Source: Amphimedon queenslandica (lineage: Eukaryota > Porifera > Demospongiae > Haplosclerida > Niphatidae). Taken from it: 64,000 nucleotides of DNA. Of this stretch, positions 45,901-59,371 are shown in pieces. The position numbers were made by a program, and so were the translations under genes. A model generated the notes under the pieces. It saw only the letters and a program-made list of their open reading frames with translations, ran no database searches and was not told the DNA's origin. Location: contig NW_003546358.1 of the NCBI RefSeq assembly GCF_000090795.2, forward strand, positions 40,739-104,738, read 5' to 3'. How positions within the stretch are numbered: the stretch's first letter is position 1; each line of letters starts with the position of its first letter.

Positions 45901-48900
45901 GTTTCTCCAGTGGCAGGCTTTAATACATGTAGCTGACTTACATGTATTATTTACTGTAGATTGTATGATATATAATGTACATGTACATGTCCATGTACAT
46001 GATCATTGTGTGTGTAAATACATGTACAATTCATAGCCGTAAAAAGTACAATTCAAACAATCATTTTTCCCATCGGAATTGTTACATGCATGTACAGTAT
46101 GTGTACATGTGTAAATGTGGGTATATGATACTGTACCTTAAATATAATTTCTTCTGGTTTGCTGAGAAATGAATGTTCTCCCTGATAGTAATACATGTAA
46201 TCAATAACAAAGTAGTGTACAGGTATAATACCTTGAATACTTTTCCTGCAGCAACTTGAGTAGATATCACACTTTCTTTTAGCTTCGTAAGCCTCTTTTC
46301 CATTATAGACTAGATTATAACAATTTTTGATATAAAAAATAATAGAAAATAAAACAGTATGTGTATACAAACAATTTATGAGCTGTGGTTTTAAAACAGA
46401 AAGAACAGCAAGACATGCACATATGCAGTTTCATAATTATTGTACAGTATACAAAATAAGCTTACTAGAGTAATTTCCTTTAATTTAGACATAGGCCTCT
46501 TTATACTCCCATCAATAAACAGTAAAGGCATGCATGTACATGTGCAGCTCCTTCTCATTAAGCACATGTGTATGCATATGTATATATATATGTACATTAC
46601 AAGTACATGAAAATGTAAATGTAAAAGTACATGCATGTACATGTGCCTGTGTGGCCCTGTAATTATAGTTAATGCACGCAACACAAACCTGCTCCATTTT
46701 GCTTCGTTTAATTTGTTTTGCTAGTTTCTGCTCTGATTTTGGCTCCCATAAACCAGGTATATCTGGTTGAAGTAGTGTCTTCTTCCTAAAAGTACATGTA
46801 CTTGTACATGCATTAACAAAAAAATTCAACTCTCCCTACATGCTATAATTTATGACTTAAACATAATTAAAATGACAAACAAGTACAATGTAATGAATAA
46901 TTATTATCATGTATGCACTCCATTTTATTTTCTCATTGCATAATAAATATACTTTCTCTATATGTACTCTATCTTACATAGCCATATCTTTTGATGGCAG
47001 CTTCTTAATTGAAGTATCACTACCAGTTTCATCTGCAGGTACATTCTCTTCATTACTTTCAGTAACAGTAACTAATCCATCCTCTTCATTTTCATCACTT
47101 GTTTCAAGTTTAATTCCTGTTTTCTATATGTGCACATACACGTACATTACATGCAGAAATGATAATTACATCTACATTTATGTCAAACGCAGTGTATAAA
47201 GTACTTTTGTGGTAGCTCTATCTTTCTTCTGTGCTAAATCTTGATGTTCCTGTTGTTGCGATTGTTTAGATAATCTCTTAGTTTCATCCAATAGTTGAGA
47301 AATGATCTCAGCCTAAAAGTACAAGGGTTAGAATTTTTCAAAAATTCACTGGCTTAAGAGCTGCAGTGATTTTGAGTAAAACATAAACTGGTTTGTTTTT
47401 GTGGTAAAATATTTTCGTGCAACAATTTTCATAAAATTTTCTGAATACATGCATGTACTGTACATGTACATGTAGTTTACAATCCATGTGGCAATAAATA
47501 ATTTTTCATTTTAACTTATGCAATAGAGACACAATGGCAAGAAAAATGCAAAAGTCACAGAAAATGTTTCACTTAAAAAAACCTTGGTGATATACAATGT
47601 ACAGAGTACATGTGTATCTATATACAAATACTTACAGCATAAATGTACAACATTAAACATGCTTGTGTAACAAAGTACATGTATATACCGTACTTGTCTC
47701 CTTTTAATTTTCTGCTCAAAAATCCTACAAGCATAAAAGAAAGTATGAATCACTATGCATGTTATATGTTACAATGTACATGTATATTCTAAAATGCTAC
47801 ATGTACATGTGTATATCTTACTGTTTTTCTTTGCTTAATTGCTCTAGTCTTTTTCTTTTTAATATAATAACAGTGGGATCCTCTCCTCTCATTTCCATCG
47901 CCAGTTTTGACTTCTCTTCCTCTTCTTCCTTCAATTTAGTCTTTTCTTTTTCTTTTAGTAGTGACTGATGAGCACGCATTGATTCCTAATAATTATAGAT
48001 TCATTTCATGAGTATGCTTGTATCCTTGTACACATACATGTATATGTATATTATAGAATATTACACAATGTTAATATACTGTATAGCTAGAAAATTCGGT
48101 GGAGTGAAAATTCGGTGGAGTAAAACTTTGGCGAATTTGGCAAATTAAGGTCCATTTGACAAACTTTTAGTCTACAATTTGATTTTAACTTTCAAACCTC
48201 TTTCAGAGTCAGTTTGCCAAATATTAGCACTCCAAATTTTCTAGCTATATGGCAAACATGCATGTACATGTACATGTATTTGGAACCTACATGTACATGT
48301 ACATGTATATTGGTACATTTCAATATTTGTTGTACATGTGTACATGTACATTACATGAATGTACAAGTAAATGTATATAATGCATGCCAACTGAGGGATA
48401 GAAGTACATGTACAAATAGACAATGTACATGTACATGTATGTGATCTCAAATTTGTTGAATTTCATGTATACTGCATGCATACATTGTACATGTACATGT
48501 ACATGTAATGCATGATAAAATGAAGTGTAACCGTACATGTGCATGTACTGTACATGTAAATGCAATATAAGATAAAGCACGCAATTACTTGACTAGATTC
48601 AATATTTTTCTTTAAACTAAGTAAAGCTTTTATCCTTGTCTTTCTATCTTCAAGCTCTATCTCTTCATTAGCAGCTCTTTCTATCCTAAGTCTAACATAA
48701 AGGTACAAGATTAACCATGAAAATTAATATCATTTTTTAATTTTTGTACTTTGCTGATTTCTCTCGTAGATGTTGTTGAAGTTTCTCTCCTTTCTGTGTA
48801 GACTGAACAGTTTTAATGGCTGCAACCTTTCGATGTCTTTTGTCTCTTTCATCTTTTAAGTCTCTTCTTTGAGCCTCAATCACTTCTCTAGTCTGTGTCT

Positions 48901-51900
48901 GCACTCTTAGTAATCCTATAAATGTACACAATGCATTAGGTTTCAATGACATGTACATGCAGAATCAAAATGTATGTATACACAATCCAATTATGGCATG
49001 CATGCATGCACTCTCAAATAATGTAGATGTGCATGTACATGTACCATACAAAATAAGATGAGAAACTTCTAGGGCCTTCCTTACATATAGTACTCTTCCC
49101 AACACAGAATGAATCAAGTACACGTACAAGGAAATTTTGTAATTGCTTCTGCTCTCATGAGCAAGCTCTCTCAGATGGCAGGGCCATTGAAACAATATAC
49201 TGTACACTAAATGTACATGTACATATACATGTATATGTACTATATAATATGCTGACTAGTCAAAGACACATATACATGTACTGTACATGGATGATTACAT
49301 CTTTACTTATAAATTATTGACAATTTGTTTTGGTAAGAATGACAAAAAAATTTAAGATTGTAATGATAATTAAATCTTTGGCAATCTACATGTCTCAATT
49401 ACCAGTAAGTGTATAATGTATTGAGGACATAACCACATCCATAAATTCAAAAGTCATAATGCAGTAGCATGTACAGTATGTACCGTACATGTATATGATG
49501 TACATGTATATGTATATACATGTACATGTATATGTATTTATACATGTACATAGGCCAAACAATTCTTGTACCTTGTTTGTGCTTGTGCTGTTGTATTATC
49601 ATCTTCTGTTGTTGATAAAATGATGATGGATCACTACATTCAGTTGACTGTAGTAGCTGGGCCTCTAACAGATCAAGCCTACACGTGTACACATACATGT
49701 ATACATGAACATTACAGGAAAGGCTACAATTATAGCAGCTACATTAATTTTGTCTACAATGTGAGGCAGCAAGTGCAAATTCAAACGGAACCTTTTCTAA
49801 ATAGTCACTGTGCTACATGTACTTAAAATCCAATTACAACTATACACAGTACATGTACATGCATGCATATGTACATGCATGCATATGTACAGTACTTGCA
49901 ATCATTTCTGATTTATGCAAGATACATGTACATCTACATGTAGAAAATATTGATAACCCAAATTAATATACATGCATGTACATGTACTTTACAATTTGGA
50001 AAGAAAACTATTGGAAGAACAAATCTATTGACCAGTACATGCATGCACATGTACATGTATATAAAAATCTATTGATAAGAAACTCACTCAAGTTGACTTA
50101 TTTTAATTTTAAGATCATCTTCATGACATTGTTTTACTGATAATTCTTTTCTTGTTTTCTCTAACTGTTGCTTAGCTAGTCCTGAATCATTCAAAGGCCT
50201 TAAAGGGGAAAAAATGAAGAGTAATCTGGCAATTGAGTTGACTTATATGCTACATCTGTAGCACAAAAGTAGCATAGCACACACATCTATACACATTAGT
50301 TACTGCATGTACTTTATTGTACAAGTACTACATGTGCATATACATGCACTAGTACAATCATACTTAGTCTGTTCAGGTGACTCTTCTTCTAGCAGTAAAC
50401 CTGATTCAATCTGATAACATTCAGTTTTTAACTTCCTTGCACTTTCTCTGCACTGAGACAGCTTTTTCCTATAACAGAAAAACATAACAGTTTCAAAAAT
50501 TACATACTGTGATTTAATTTTTTAATTGTACATGTACATCTACATGTACATGTACATGTGTATGTCTATCTAAATTCTTCTATCATTTTTCATCTTGCCA
50601 AATAAGAGTCAAAGTAAAAATTTCCTGACATACAATGTACATGTACATGTAGATGCACAGTATCTCACATGTACTGCATGTGAACATGCATTGATTACAT
50701 TGCTTGATGTAATTCTGCTTGCTTTTCCTCCAAGTTGTCATTCATTTGAGCCATGTTGGATGATAATTTGTAAAATTCTTTTACTTCCTACAAAATAACA
50801 TGAAAAAGTAATTATAAATCTGTAAATATACACACAGTACAGCAAGAAATTAAACACAGTACATGTACATGTACATTGTACTTGTAGCCTACATGTAGCT
50901 TGTACATGTACCGTAATTCCTCTAAATATTCGACGCTCTAAATTTGAAAATAAATAATTATTTCAAAATTTCTACCATAATTCATTCTAAAAATTCGTTT
51001 TTAATATTATTGTTCAACGTGGTTCTAATTTCATCACTTGGCTAAGTTCAGTATGAGAGAAGGATACTCTGAACAGCCAGGTTAGTATACAGCTGGTTTT
51101 GTGTATTATTGGATCCCTCCAAATTCAACAAAATAATTTATTTATAAGCTTCATAGCTACTCTCCCTCTAAAATTTTGTTTTTAAAAATTACAAATACAA
51201 AACTTGATGTGACAAATTTTTAGAGGAATTACGGTATATTTATATTTACTTTTCTGTTAAGCTTCTGCTGTTTCTTCACATTAACCGATGAAGATTTAGG
51301 TGGATCAGTTATACTGCCACTGTCATCCTCAAAATAAGAATTAGTGTTAAGAGGGACACTCTCTTCCTCTCTTTCTTCATAATCTTCATATTCATCAGAA
51401 AGGCCGCCTCCAAGTTCATTCTCACTACTGCTACTACTGGTGGTTGTAATGCTCTGATCAAAACCTAAATGTACATGTACATGTACAGTATATGCAATCA
51501 ATCACATGCACAAATCAAGATACATGTACATGCATGTAATTTAGTATAAGAATAACCCTCCTAAACTCCTAAAGTAATGTACATGTACAATGTACAGTAC
51601 ATGCACATATCGTATACATGTAGCTTGAGGGACTTACATGTACATGTGAACTTTGTGCTAATAAAGCAAAACTTTAAGTACATGTGCACATACATGTACA
51701 TGTATATCATGAATTTAATTTTGCTGGTGAAGGTGGGAGCTGTTGATACATGTACATGTACATGCATACCCATTAAATAATGCTTTGTGAAATGATGCAT
51801 AGCAAACAGTGATCACTAATCAAGATACATGTAGCATATACATGTACCATGTAGCCAGAAAATTTCCAGAGACTTAACTTTTGCTAATTTCATGGTTTTG

Positions 51901-52303
51901 TTGAAATTTGTAAATTAAAATCTGTGACAGTAGTGACAAGTAGTCTCCCGCAGCCACACTCTCCACCCCTTTTTGACTTTTGGATGGCGTCCAAAAGTCA
52001 AAAAGCGAGACTAAGTGACAAAATGGTGGAACACCTTGATTTACAATAGCAATGCATGGCCAGTATCTCTGGCTGGCAGTACAGAGAATATATTAGATAC
52101 AATAAGTGATTGTTCAAGTTACACAGTGAATGACTTCACAATATTGAAGGTGAGAACCCTTCAGTAACATGCTGAACATGCAATTTATTTTGATACCAAT
52201 TACAACAAAAATTCGATTACACAGTTAAATAAAATGACTTGCCTTCGCTGTTCAAATCCTCCTGTGAGGACAAATCTTGGTATCCTTCGATTATTTCGTC
52301 CAT
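36968..52303 (-). CDS. CFAP74: Cilia- and flagella-associated protein 74 (CFAP74)
   Basis: Large gene of more than 30 small exons. Exon 1 (52303-52243, MDEIIEGYQDLSSQEDLNSE) ends at a GC donor (AG/GCAAGT); the phase with the acidic exon 51464-51250 (ENELGGGLSDEYEDYEERE) fits. Coiled-coil exons follow to about 46690 (for example 49676-49560, 48915-48755, 47986-47820). Then come LLQPDIPGLWEPKSEQKL (46780), KRLTKLKESVISTQVAAGKV (46290), SFLSKPEEIIFK (46180), DFDVGKVYKKKVQLTN (45680), FTPPGAMSAGITCPLLITF (44410) and IEFGPICIGETIKRSVTVHN (43930). These are in the same order as human CFAP74 (EISGLW, DFDIGKVYKKKITL, FDPPGPMSAGMSC). About ten immunoglobulin-like ASH/MSP segments run to the C-terminus. 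The last exons are 37120-37091 (GATIKAQTN) and 37042-36968 (IILKGDVTMQHQLFLQAMPV to stop). CFAP74 is a C1b/central-apparatus component of motile axonemes. Confidence 0.9.
40753..40922. mobile_element. MITE in a CFAP74 intron
   Basis: Left end tgtatagctggtaatttttt and reverse complement of right end tgtatctggtaattttggaa share GGTAATTTT, GGG and AAATTTTG blocks. Length is about 170 bp, with no coding capacity. Confidence 0.7.
41411..41666. mobile_element. MITE with GCTGCTAATATT ends, in a CFAP74 intron
   Basis: Left end atttgcagctgctaatatt and the reverse complement of the right end atttgcggctgctaatatt match at 18 of 19 bases. The 256-bp element contains an 83-residue plus-strand open frame (ending at 41649) without resemblance to a transposase. 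Confidence 0.75.
44869..44965. other. Assembly gap (97 N) in a CFAP74 intron
   Basis: The left flank is unusually GC-rich for this locus and contains two copies of tagaatgcggatca (near 44757 and 44845) plus several cgcggaacg / gcggatcg words, so a repeated element probably caused the gap. Confidence 0.9.
45027..45172. mobile_element. Near-complete palindrome (foldback element)
   Basis: Two arms of about 70 bp face each other with almost no spacer. The left arm runs atgaaccatggtttctcgg, then gtatcagtaatgtaagacc, then gatgtctgccc. The right arm is its complement with a few mismatches and ends ggtttatatag. The centre is ctcggcttcgcctcggg. It is far more GC-rich than its surroundings. Confidence 0.85.
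48082..48249. mobile_element. MITE, family TATAGCTA, copy 1
   Basis: Left end tatagctagaaaattcggtg and reverse complement of right end tatagctagaaaatttggag. The interior resembles the copy at 57008-57196 (shared cgaatttggcaaatt, tccatttgac, aacctctttcagagtc-type blocks). It lies in a CFAP74 intron. TA borders suggest a TA-inserting element. Confidence 0.85.
50909..51236. mobile_element. MITE with TACCGTAATTCCTCTAAA ends
   Basis: Left end taccgtaattcctctaaata and reverse complement of right end taccgtaattcctctaaaaa are identical for 18 bases. Length is 328 bp; the AT-rich interior shows further imperfect pairing. It is inserted in a CFAP74 intron, about 14 bases from the end of the acidic exon. 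Confidence 0.88.
51941..52013. mobile_element. Tiny hairpin element
   Basis: Outer ends tagtctc / gagacta enclose a perfect 16-bp-arm hairpin (ctttttgacttttgga, loop tggcg, complement). Total is about 73 bp, in CFAP74 intron 1. Confidence 0.65.
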
Positions 52304-55300
52304 TATAGTCCGTTACTATGGTAACGGCATGAAAGGGTTAAAAATTATTTATAGCAATGGATGCAATGGGTGATTGGGTTTTAGCTCGGGTTTTAGACTC
52401 AAGGATAGCTCAAAGAATGGTAACTAAACTATAAACACTACATGTATTAGATGATGTAAATATACTTTTAGATGTACTATCTGGTGAGAGTCAGACTCAG
52501 TCTGGTCTAGACTGTCTAGTACATAAATAGCTGGAATATTATGTATATATACATATAATGTTATAAGTGATATAGATCTAGATCTTGATTCCCGGCCACG
52601 AGGAGTTTGAAGCATTGAACTTGAAGTAACACTAAGATTAACAGTTGAATTTTACTAATAGAATATATATCCTTTGTCATTTGAACATTATTTCTTTTCA
52701 AAATTTTCACTTAATTGTTTGTTGGCTGAAAGCACAAAAATTTTATTGAATGTGTCTGGTGGTTTTGAAATTTTTCTATTATATGTACATGTATGCACAG
52801 TGCCGTTCTTCAGCTCATATTTTACATGTACATGTATGTACATGTAGTTTTATGAGAGGCAAAACTTTGGCTAAGGCATACTGTGTAGTCGTGTACCATC
52901 TGCAATAGGCAGAGGGTTATGTTAGCCATCTTGAAGTAGACTGTACAAGAAATAAAATATTAACTATTTGTATAGTTGTCCTTTACACGATTTATCATTA
53001 TCAAAGAAAATTGGATTTTTGGACTTAACTTAAAGCCAAATTGCTAGAGAGATAATTAAGGCTCTGAAGAATATGTACTATAGGTAATATGTTTCCAAGT
53101 AGTAAAAACTTCAAGGGAATACAGGGATTACAGGTGGTTTTTGTTGTGCTTTTGGATTCCTTTACAAAAGTAGTGAGACATTACCTTTAGAATAAATAAA
53201 AATATTTACTGGCAGTTTATATACATGTACATGTACTGTGTGATACACATGAGAGACTTATTGAAGGGCTTCTACAATGGCGCAAGTTTGACTGAAAGTA
53301 TACATCTTAGCAACTTATTTTCTCTCTTGTATGGAAAAGTACTATTAAAGTCCAATAGTATGCTAAGTACATTTTGTGTGTCAATAAATGAGCTTGTTGG
53401 CAGGCTATAGTAATATTCTAATGTATGTGTTCATTTTGCTTATGAATGGTTGCACACTTATTGTACTACAGATTCACGCCCAAGAACTGAAAATTACATC
53501 TTCCTTCTCTCTCATGCAGTTATGATCCTATAGAACTCACATAATTCTTCTTTTATTTTCTATGCTTATTCAGGTACATGTACGTGCATGTATATACATG
53601 TACATTGTAGGTACCGTACTTGTATACATGTACATACATACATGTACATGTACATATATGCATGTATTTGACATGTGGCAAGTTTTGGTATTGTCTTGTT
53701 AGATTGAGCTTAATATTTGTGACCTAGCTTTTATAGGGTATTGGGTTGTTGATATGAGTGAAGTGGGAAAAAATGGTTTGTGAAGGACGTACACCTCAAT
53801 TTTGGCTATGCCATTTTTGAAGCCTTTTCTGTCCATTTTTAACAATTTCAGTTGTTATGCTTAGTGTGTTTATCATACATGTCATGCATTGTACATGTAC
53901 AGTGTAATTTGCAGGACAATAGAACAACTGATGTGTTCTTATTAAGCCACCCAAGCAAGCTACATGTACATGAATAAGCAAGTTAATCAAGTTATACCAT
54001 ACATAATCAATAATTTTTCTATCATAATACATGTATTTGGCTGATTATTCTGGTACTACAACTATGCATACCATTGTCAGGAGTGTTGTATATACTGTAT
54101 GTACAATGTATATGTATTGTACATCTGTATGCATTTAGACGTATAATTATGCATGAATGCTCTGCGCACAATAAATCCGCACAGAGAAGAAATCCCCTAT
54201 GCAGCTGGATAAATCCCCTATGCGGCTGTATTGTTAGGAATATGTTCTGTTCCCACCTGTCATAATATTAGTAACCTTATGACTGTTTTTGCTGTATACT
54301 CTGTGTTATGCCGATCCACATTTCAGCTTCTGAGAATGGATAGGAGGGCAATGGGTTGAGTCATGCAGTTCAAATTTGCTTTCATTGTATGTATAGTCAC
54401 ACATGAGACTTTATGTATGTTTTTTACATTTACATGCATGTACATTGTGCATGAGTGCTTACACACCTACTCTGTATTGTAGATACAGTGTATGTGCCCA
54501 GAGATTTTGAAATGACATGTTCCTCTTCTCTCAACTTTGATTTTCATGAATACATGTAGGTAGTACAATTGCACATGTAAATTTGTACATGTACATGTAT
54601 ATATTTGAGCTAATTCTGAAACCCAAAATAGCAAGTTAAAATTGAGTATTATACTGATATAGATTTACCAGTATACATGTACATATAGTGTCAGCAGGTA
54701 GGACTAAGATAGAGCGATAGCCAACAAATATGGATATACTGAATCGACAATGACAACAATAATCAAAGAGCTCTTTTAGAATAAAGTGTGTGCTTATAGA
54801 TATCAGAGAATTAAGTTCTAAAGTGTTCTCTTCAGGCAAGCCTGTGTCAGCAGAATTTTATATGCATTCTAGTGTTAGGTTTGCAATACTAACAATTCAT
54901 TTAAATGTCACAGTTTTGAACATGTTGCTAATGCTTGCCTGTACATACATGTACATGTACATAAAACATTGTGTGTTTTATAGATATACACATGTACATG
55001 TATGCATCTTCAATGTTCATGTACACAGACACTAAATTACATGTACACATTAGATTTACTGTTATTGCTTGTGGTCAATCAAATATGAGTAATGGTATAA
55101 ATTAAAAAGTTGAGTAATAGCAAGGGGATTTTTAAGGATGAGTTTCCTTTAAAAGTATGTCTAGTTTACATGTACAGTACATGTAGTGGTTGAAGGTTTC
55201 CCTGCAGTAGTGGTAGAAAGTTAGAAACTTGTCTCATGTGGAATTGTGAATGGCAAGTAAATACATTTTTAGCATAATGTGCTGTAATTAAAAGTATATG

Positions 55301-56570
55301 TACTTGTAAATGACAATTTTTTCATTTAATATAAGTATCATCCTGTTTTTTACTTTGGTATTTTATTACATGTACATGTAGGTACATGTACATGTACATG
55401 TACAAATTTAAATGTACTTTAGTGTATGGATGTGCTTATAATGTACATGTACATGTAGTATAAAGTAAAAACTATAATACTTGTACGTACACGTATATGC
55501 TATCAGGACTCCTGATACTATGCATATACATGTACATGTACATGTATTTTTCATTGTGCTGTGTTTTAGAATTTTTTTTGCTTTTACCGTCCATCATAAT
55601 ATTTGTAACCTTTGACTCTTTTGCTTTATGTGTACATGTACTGCAGTATGCTCTATGTATAAATGTCATATTGCAACATTTACTATGGTACTCAAATATT
55701 AAATAAAAGCAAGGTTATTTTTCAGGAGGAGTTTCATAGTAGAAACATGTCTAGTTTACATTGTACTGTACATCTATGTACATTTTACATGTATGTATGC
55801 TGTGGTCAAAAAGTACCTTTAGTCAGCATTAGCAATCCTGACTCAGCAGAGTATTAGCTGTCAATTTTGATACTGATAAAAGAATGCTGTGTTAGAGAAA
55901 CTTTATCATTTTGCATTGTCATTGTAATATCTGTACTTTGTGGGGATTTCTAAAGAATTCCCCTCTTAGTATCTTACAATGGTTGAAACTAGGAAACAGT
56001 TTAGTTTAGAAGGCATTACATGCACAGGTACATGTACATGTACTTGTAAATGTACATGTAGTTTCATCATAAACAATGGTAGTGTAATAGTAATAGTAAA
56101 AGATAATCAATATGAAAAATGGTAAACATTATGTACAGTACATTGTATGTACATGTACATGTACATGACTACACTTACATGTATTTAATTTCATTATTTT
56201 GCTTGTGACACACCACATTCTGTATATTGTTTGTTAAAGCTCTCACAAAGTTTTTATGGTATGTATAGGTATCAAATTCTTACAGTAGAGCTTCTATATT
56301 TCACAGAACATTGTGACCGCATTACATGTTACCATAATTATTCAGGTGTTTTTATTTCAGAGATACTTTCGTATAGTTTTGTAGGACAAAAGTTTATATG
56401 CATGTACTCTTACTGATGCAATCAACTTGCATGTCCTCATTGCAAGAGAAAGAATACTATATACATACTCTCTTGATACTCATAAAATTTACATGTGCAA
56501 TGTGCTTGCATATCAATATAATTATTCTGGATGTTCTCTAGTATTGTTTCATAAAAACACAATGACTTAA

Positions 56571-56769
56571 GGCGGGTTCTCAATATGACGCATTGTTTTT
56601 TATGCACTAGCGTCATGACCGGAAGTGCTGTATAAACCAATGGAAGTATGCGTCAATGCATCAGAATAGAATTGTTTTCTAATCTGATGCATTCACACAT
56701 GCTCCCATCAGTATTCATATAGCACTTCCGGTCATGACGGACATGCATGCGTCATATTGGACACCCGCC
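56571..56769. mobile_element. TTAA-flanked MITE (piggyBac-like insertion site)
   Basis: A 199-bp element with near-perfect inverted ends (ggcgggttctcaatatgacg and, reverse complemented, ggcgggtgtccaatatgacg) and a second inverted pair (cgtcatgaccggaagtgct with agcacttccggtcatgac). TTAA is present directly at both borders (56567-56570 and 56770-56773), as expected for TTAA-inserting transposons such as piggyBac. Confidence 0.85.
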
Positions 56770-57007
56770 TTAAGTAGTGGTTATACCTTGTACAGAAAAT
56801 GAAAGTACAGTATCTATGTTTGTACATGTACACAAAAACTTAATCGTATTCACTTAATTTAATTTTAGATGCCTTCTAGTATTAGGTTTCAATACATTGT
56901 TAACATGTTACTAATGCATGCATGTACATGTATAAACCATCGTGTATTTTATGAATGTATGCATCTTCAATGTTCATGTACATACATGTATACCACGAAT
57001 TTCTGTA

Positions 57008-57196
57008 TATAGCTAAAAAATTTGGAGTGCTAAAATATGGCGAATTGACTCTAAAAGAGGTTTGGAGGTTAAAATTTTGGCAAAATTTTAACTCTGTGTA
57101 TGCCTCTATGGAGCCTTATCAGATGAAAAATTTGGCAAATGGACCTCAATTCACCAAATTTGCCAAAGTTTTACTCCACCAAATTTTTTAGCTATA
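57008..57196. mobile_element. MITE, family TATAGCTA, copy 2
   Basis: Ends tatagctaaaaaatttggag and (reverse complement) tatagctaaaaaatttggtg; 189 bp. Same family as 48082-48249. It lies inside the second unit of the segmental duplication and is missing at the matching place in the first unit (near 55025), which dates insertion after duplication. Confidence 0.88.
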
Positions 57197-57977
57197 CAGC
57201 CCAGTACATGTTCATGTACATGTATGTACCTATAGGGTTAGATCTACTGTTATTGCTTGTGGTCAATCGAGTATAAGAGTGTAATGAGTGGAGTGACGGC
57301 AAGGGGATTTTTCAGGAAGAGTTTCCTTAAGAAATATGTCTAGTTTACTGTACAGTACATGTTGGGGTTGAAGGTTTCTCTACAGTAGTGGTAGAAACCT
57401 GTCTCATGTGGAATTGTGGAAGGCCACAAGTACATGTAATATAACTTCAGTATTGCATTTTTAGCTTAATGTGTTGTAATTAAAGGTACTTGTAAAGAAC
57501 AATTGTTTCTTTAATATTACCTGTTTTTCACTTTAGTAGTAAGGTACATGTACATGTAATCATACATGTATGTACATGTACTTTAATTGGTGTATGGCTC
57601 TGCTTATAATGTACTATAAATTAAAAACAATAATTGGTACATGTATACTGTCAGGACTCCTGATACTATACATATGCTTATATATTTCATTGTGCTGTGG
57701 TTTAGAATTTTTTCTTGCTTTTACTATCCATCATAATATGTAACTCTTTTGCTCTACATGTACATGTACTGTTACAGTATGCTGTGGATAAACGTCATCT
57801 TGCATCATGTATTATGCTACATGATGAATACTTACATTTGATAACGTGCTTCCGTGTCCTTGTCCGATTAAAGTTTTGTTCATGCATTTCAAAATCTGAG
57901 AATGAATGGGATATTCATTTGCTTTTGTTGTATTTATATTCACATACATGTGTACATGTACATGTACATGTACATGT

Positions 57978-58193
57978 ATACCGTACGCGTCTTAATTTTC
58001 AAGGTGTATTAAATTTCGTTATTTTCGTGCTCACCTTAAATCCACGAAATTTAAACCACCTCTAATGCTATTCTATTGTATGTAGACTATGGCCAGAACA
58101 CGAAAATTAGCTCACACAAAAATTAACTTTTGAGCAAATTTCATTTGAAAACACGAAATTTTGAACCCTCGAAAATTTGAACATATACTGTAG
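57978..58193. mobile_element. Inverted-repeat element with GTATACCGTA / TACTGTA borders
   Basis: Left side tataccgtacgcgtcttaat then tttcaagg; reverse complement of right side tacagtatatgttcaaattt then tcgaggg. The interior is filled with aaatttcg and cacgaaatt words on opposite strands. Pairing is imperfect, so it is an older copy, perhaps related to the element at 15566. Confidence 0.55.
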
Positions 58194-59371
58194 TACATAT
58201 AAACTTTTACTATATTATGAAGTTGTACAGTAGCTGTAAATATAATTTAAGTTTCAACTTCTTTTTTGACAGCAAGTCAATTTAAGCAGTTAATTATAAA
58301 CTTTTTAATCATAATATACGTAGGCTTCAAATTGGTACTGCATCATACAGTAATGTATATGTTGCATATACATGTAGTACAGTTAATGTGAGACAATTTT
58401 TCTTTCCTCTATTGGTGCCTAGTACAGCCTGTTGCAGTAAGGGTATATGTACAGTACATGCATTAAAAAGATTTAGTCTATACAGTGTTATGGCTGTTCT
58501 TTGATACATTTATGTTCCTTTAAAAGGTGATACATGTACATGTACTTGTATAAAAGTCAGGAAAATTACCACATACACTGATGATGGAAGTGTTTGAGTA
58601 AGGAATATTAGCTAGCTACTGAATGTACATTTAAGTCGTTTAATAATTTCATTCATTCAATGAATGAATGTTATACATGTACATGTACATGTATGTACAG
58701 TATTCCTTTTGTGATTGTAGCCGTATAACCTTTACACTACTGGTAGAGAATTAGGATAGTCAGTAGAATTTATTATCAAATTATTTATTATTAATTTATT
58801 ATTAAATTTATTTATTAAATTCTAGATATACATTGTACATTGTAATACATGTACCTGCATGTATACCTTTGAAATCGAATTTATTTTATTAATAGATGGT
58901 TGTCTTTTAAATTTCATTGTACTGTAGTTTCATTAAAATTGCTATTATTTATTTTTGAATGTTTTACAACATTATTTCATGTGTTGCTTATTACATGTAC
59001 ATGTACATGTACAAATAGACATGTATTTTGTGTAAATGATATGCATTTGTCACTGCAAGTACTCTTTTGCACTGCCATGAGCCATACGGCACAGCAATAA
59101 TCATGTCAATGTTTTTTATACTTGTATTTGTGTTAAATTATTGTACATGTACATGTACATTAGTCTCATAGGGAGGGATGAAACTAATTGTACACTGTAT
59201 GTGTACAATGTACATGTACATGTAGATCTAATTCTCTCTTCTTTTGCTTCTCTATTATCTACATGTACACATAAGTGTTAATTCAAAGTAGCAAAATAAT
59301 ATTTTAATTAATCAATTATTGGAAAAGTCAGTTCACAAAACCAAGTTATTGCTCACAGCATTCATTTCAGT

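Larger units (their letters stand above)
54860..57760 (+). repeat. Tandem segmental duplication, spacing about 2.0-2.2 kb
   Basis: Matching blocks in the same order include: attctagtgttaggtttgc (54866) with cttctagtattaggtttca (56873); catcttcaatgttcatgta in both; ctgttattgcttgtggtcaa (55060 and 57248); ctgcagtagtggtagaaa with ctacagtagtggtagaaa; tcaggactcctgatacta (55503 and 57651). Divergence is moderate, so the duplication is not recent. Confidence 0.8.
52304..59371. other. 7-kb non-coding region rich in repeats
   Basis: No supported gene. It contains many ACATGT runs, a segmental duplication (about 54860-55640 against 56870-57760, with a third partial copy near 54240-54420), three inverted-repeat elements listed separately, and a two-copy 20-bp tandem (aaatcccctatgcagctg, 54190-54232). 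The upstream end includes the presumed CFAP74 promoter, without a clear TATA box. Confidence 0.6.

Noticed and set aside
38416-49698. Open frames rich in MYMYMY, HVHVHV or TCTCTC
   Set aside because: Direct translations of the ACATGT repeats within CFAP74 introns.
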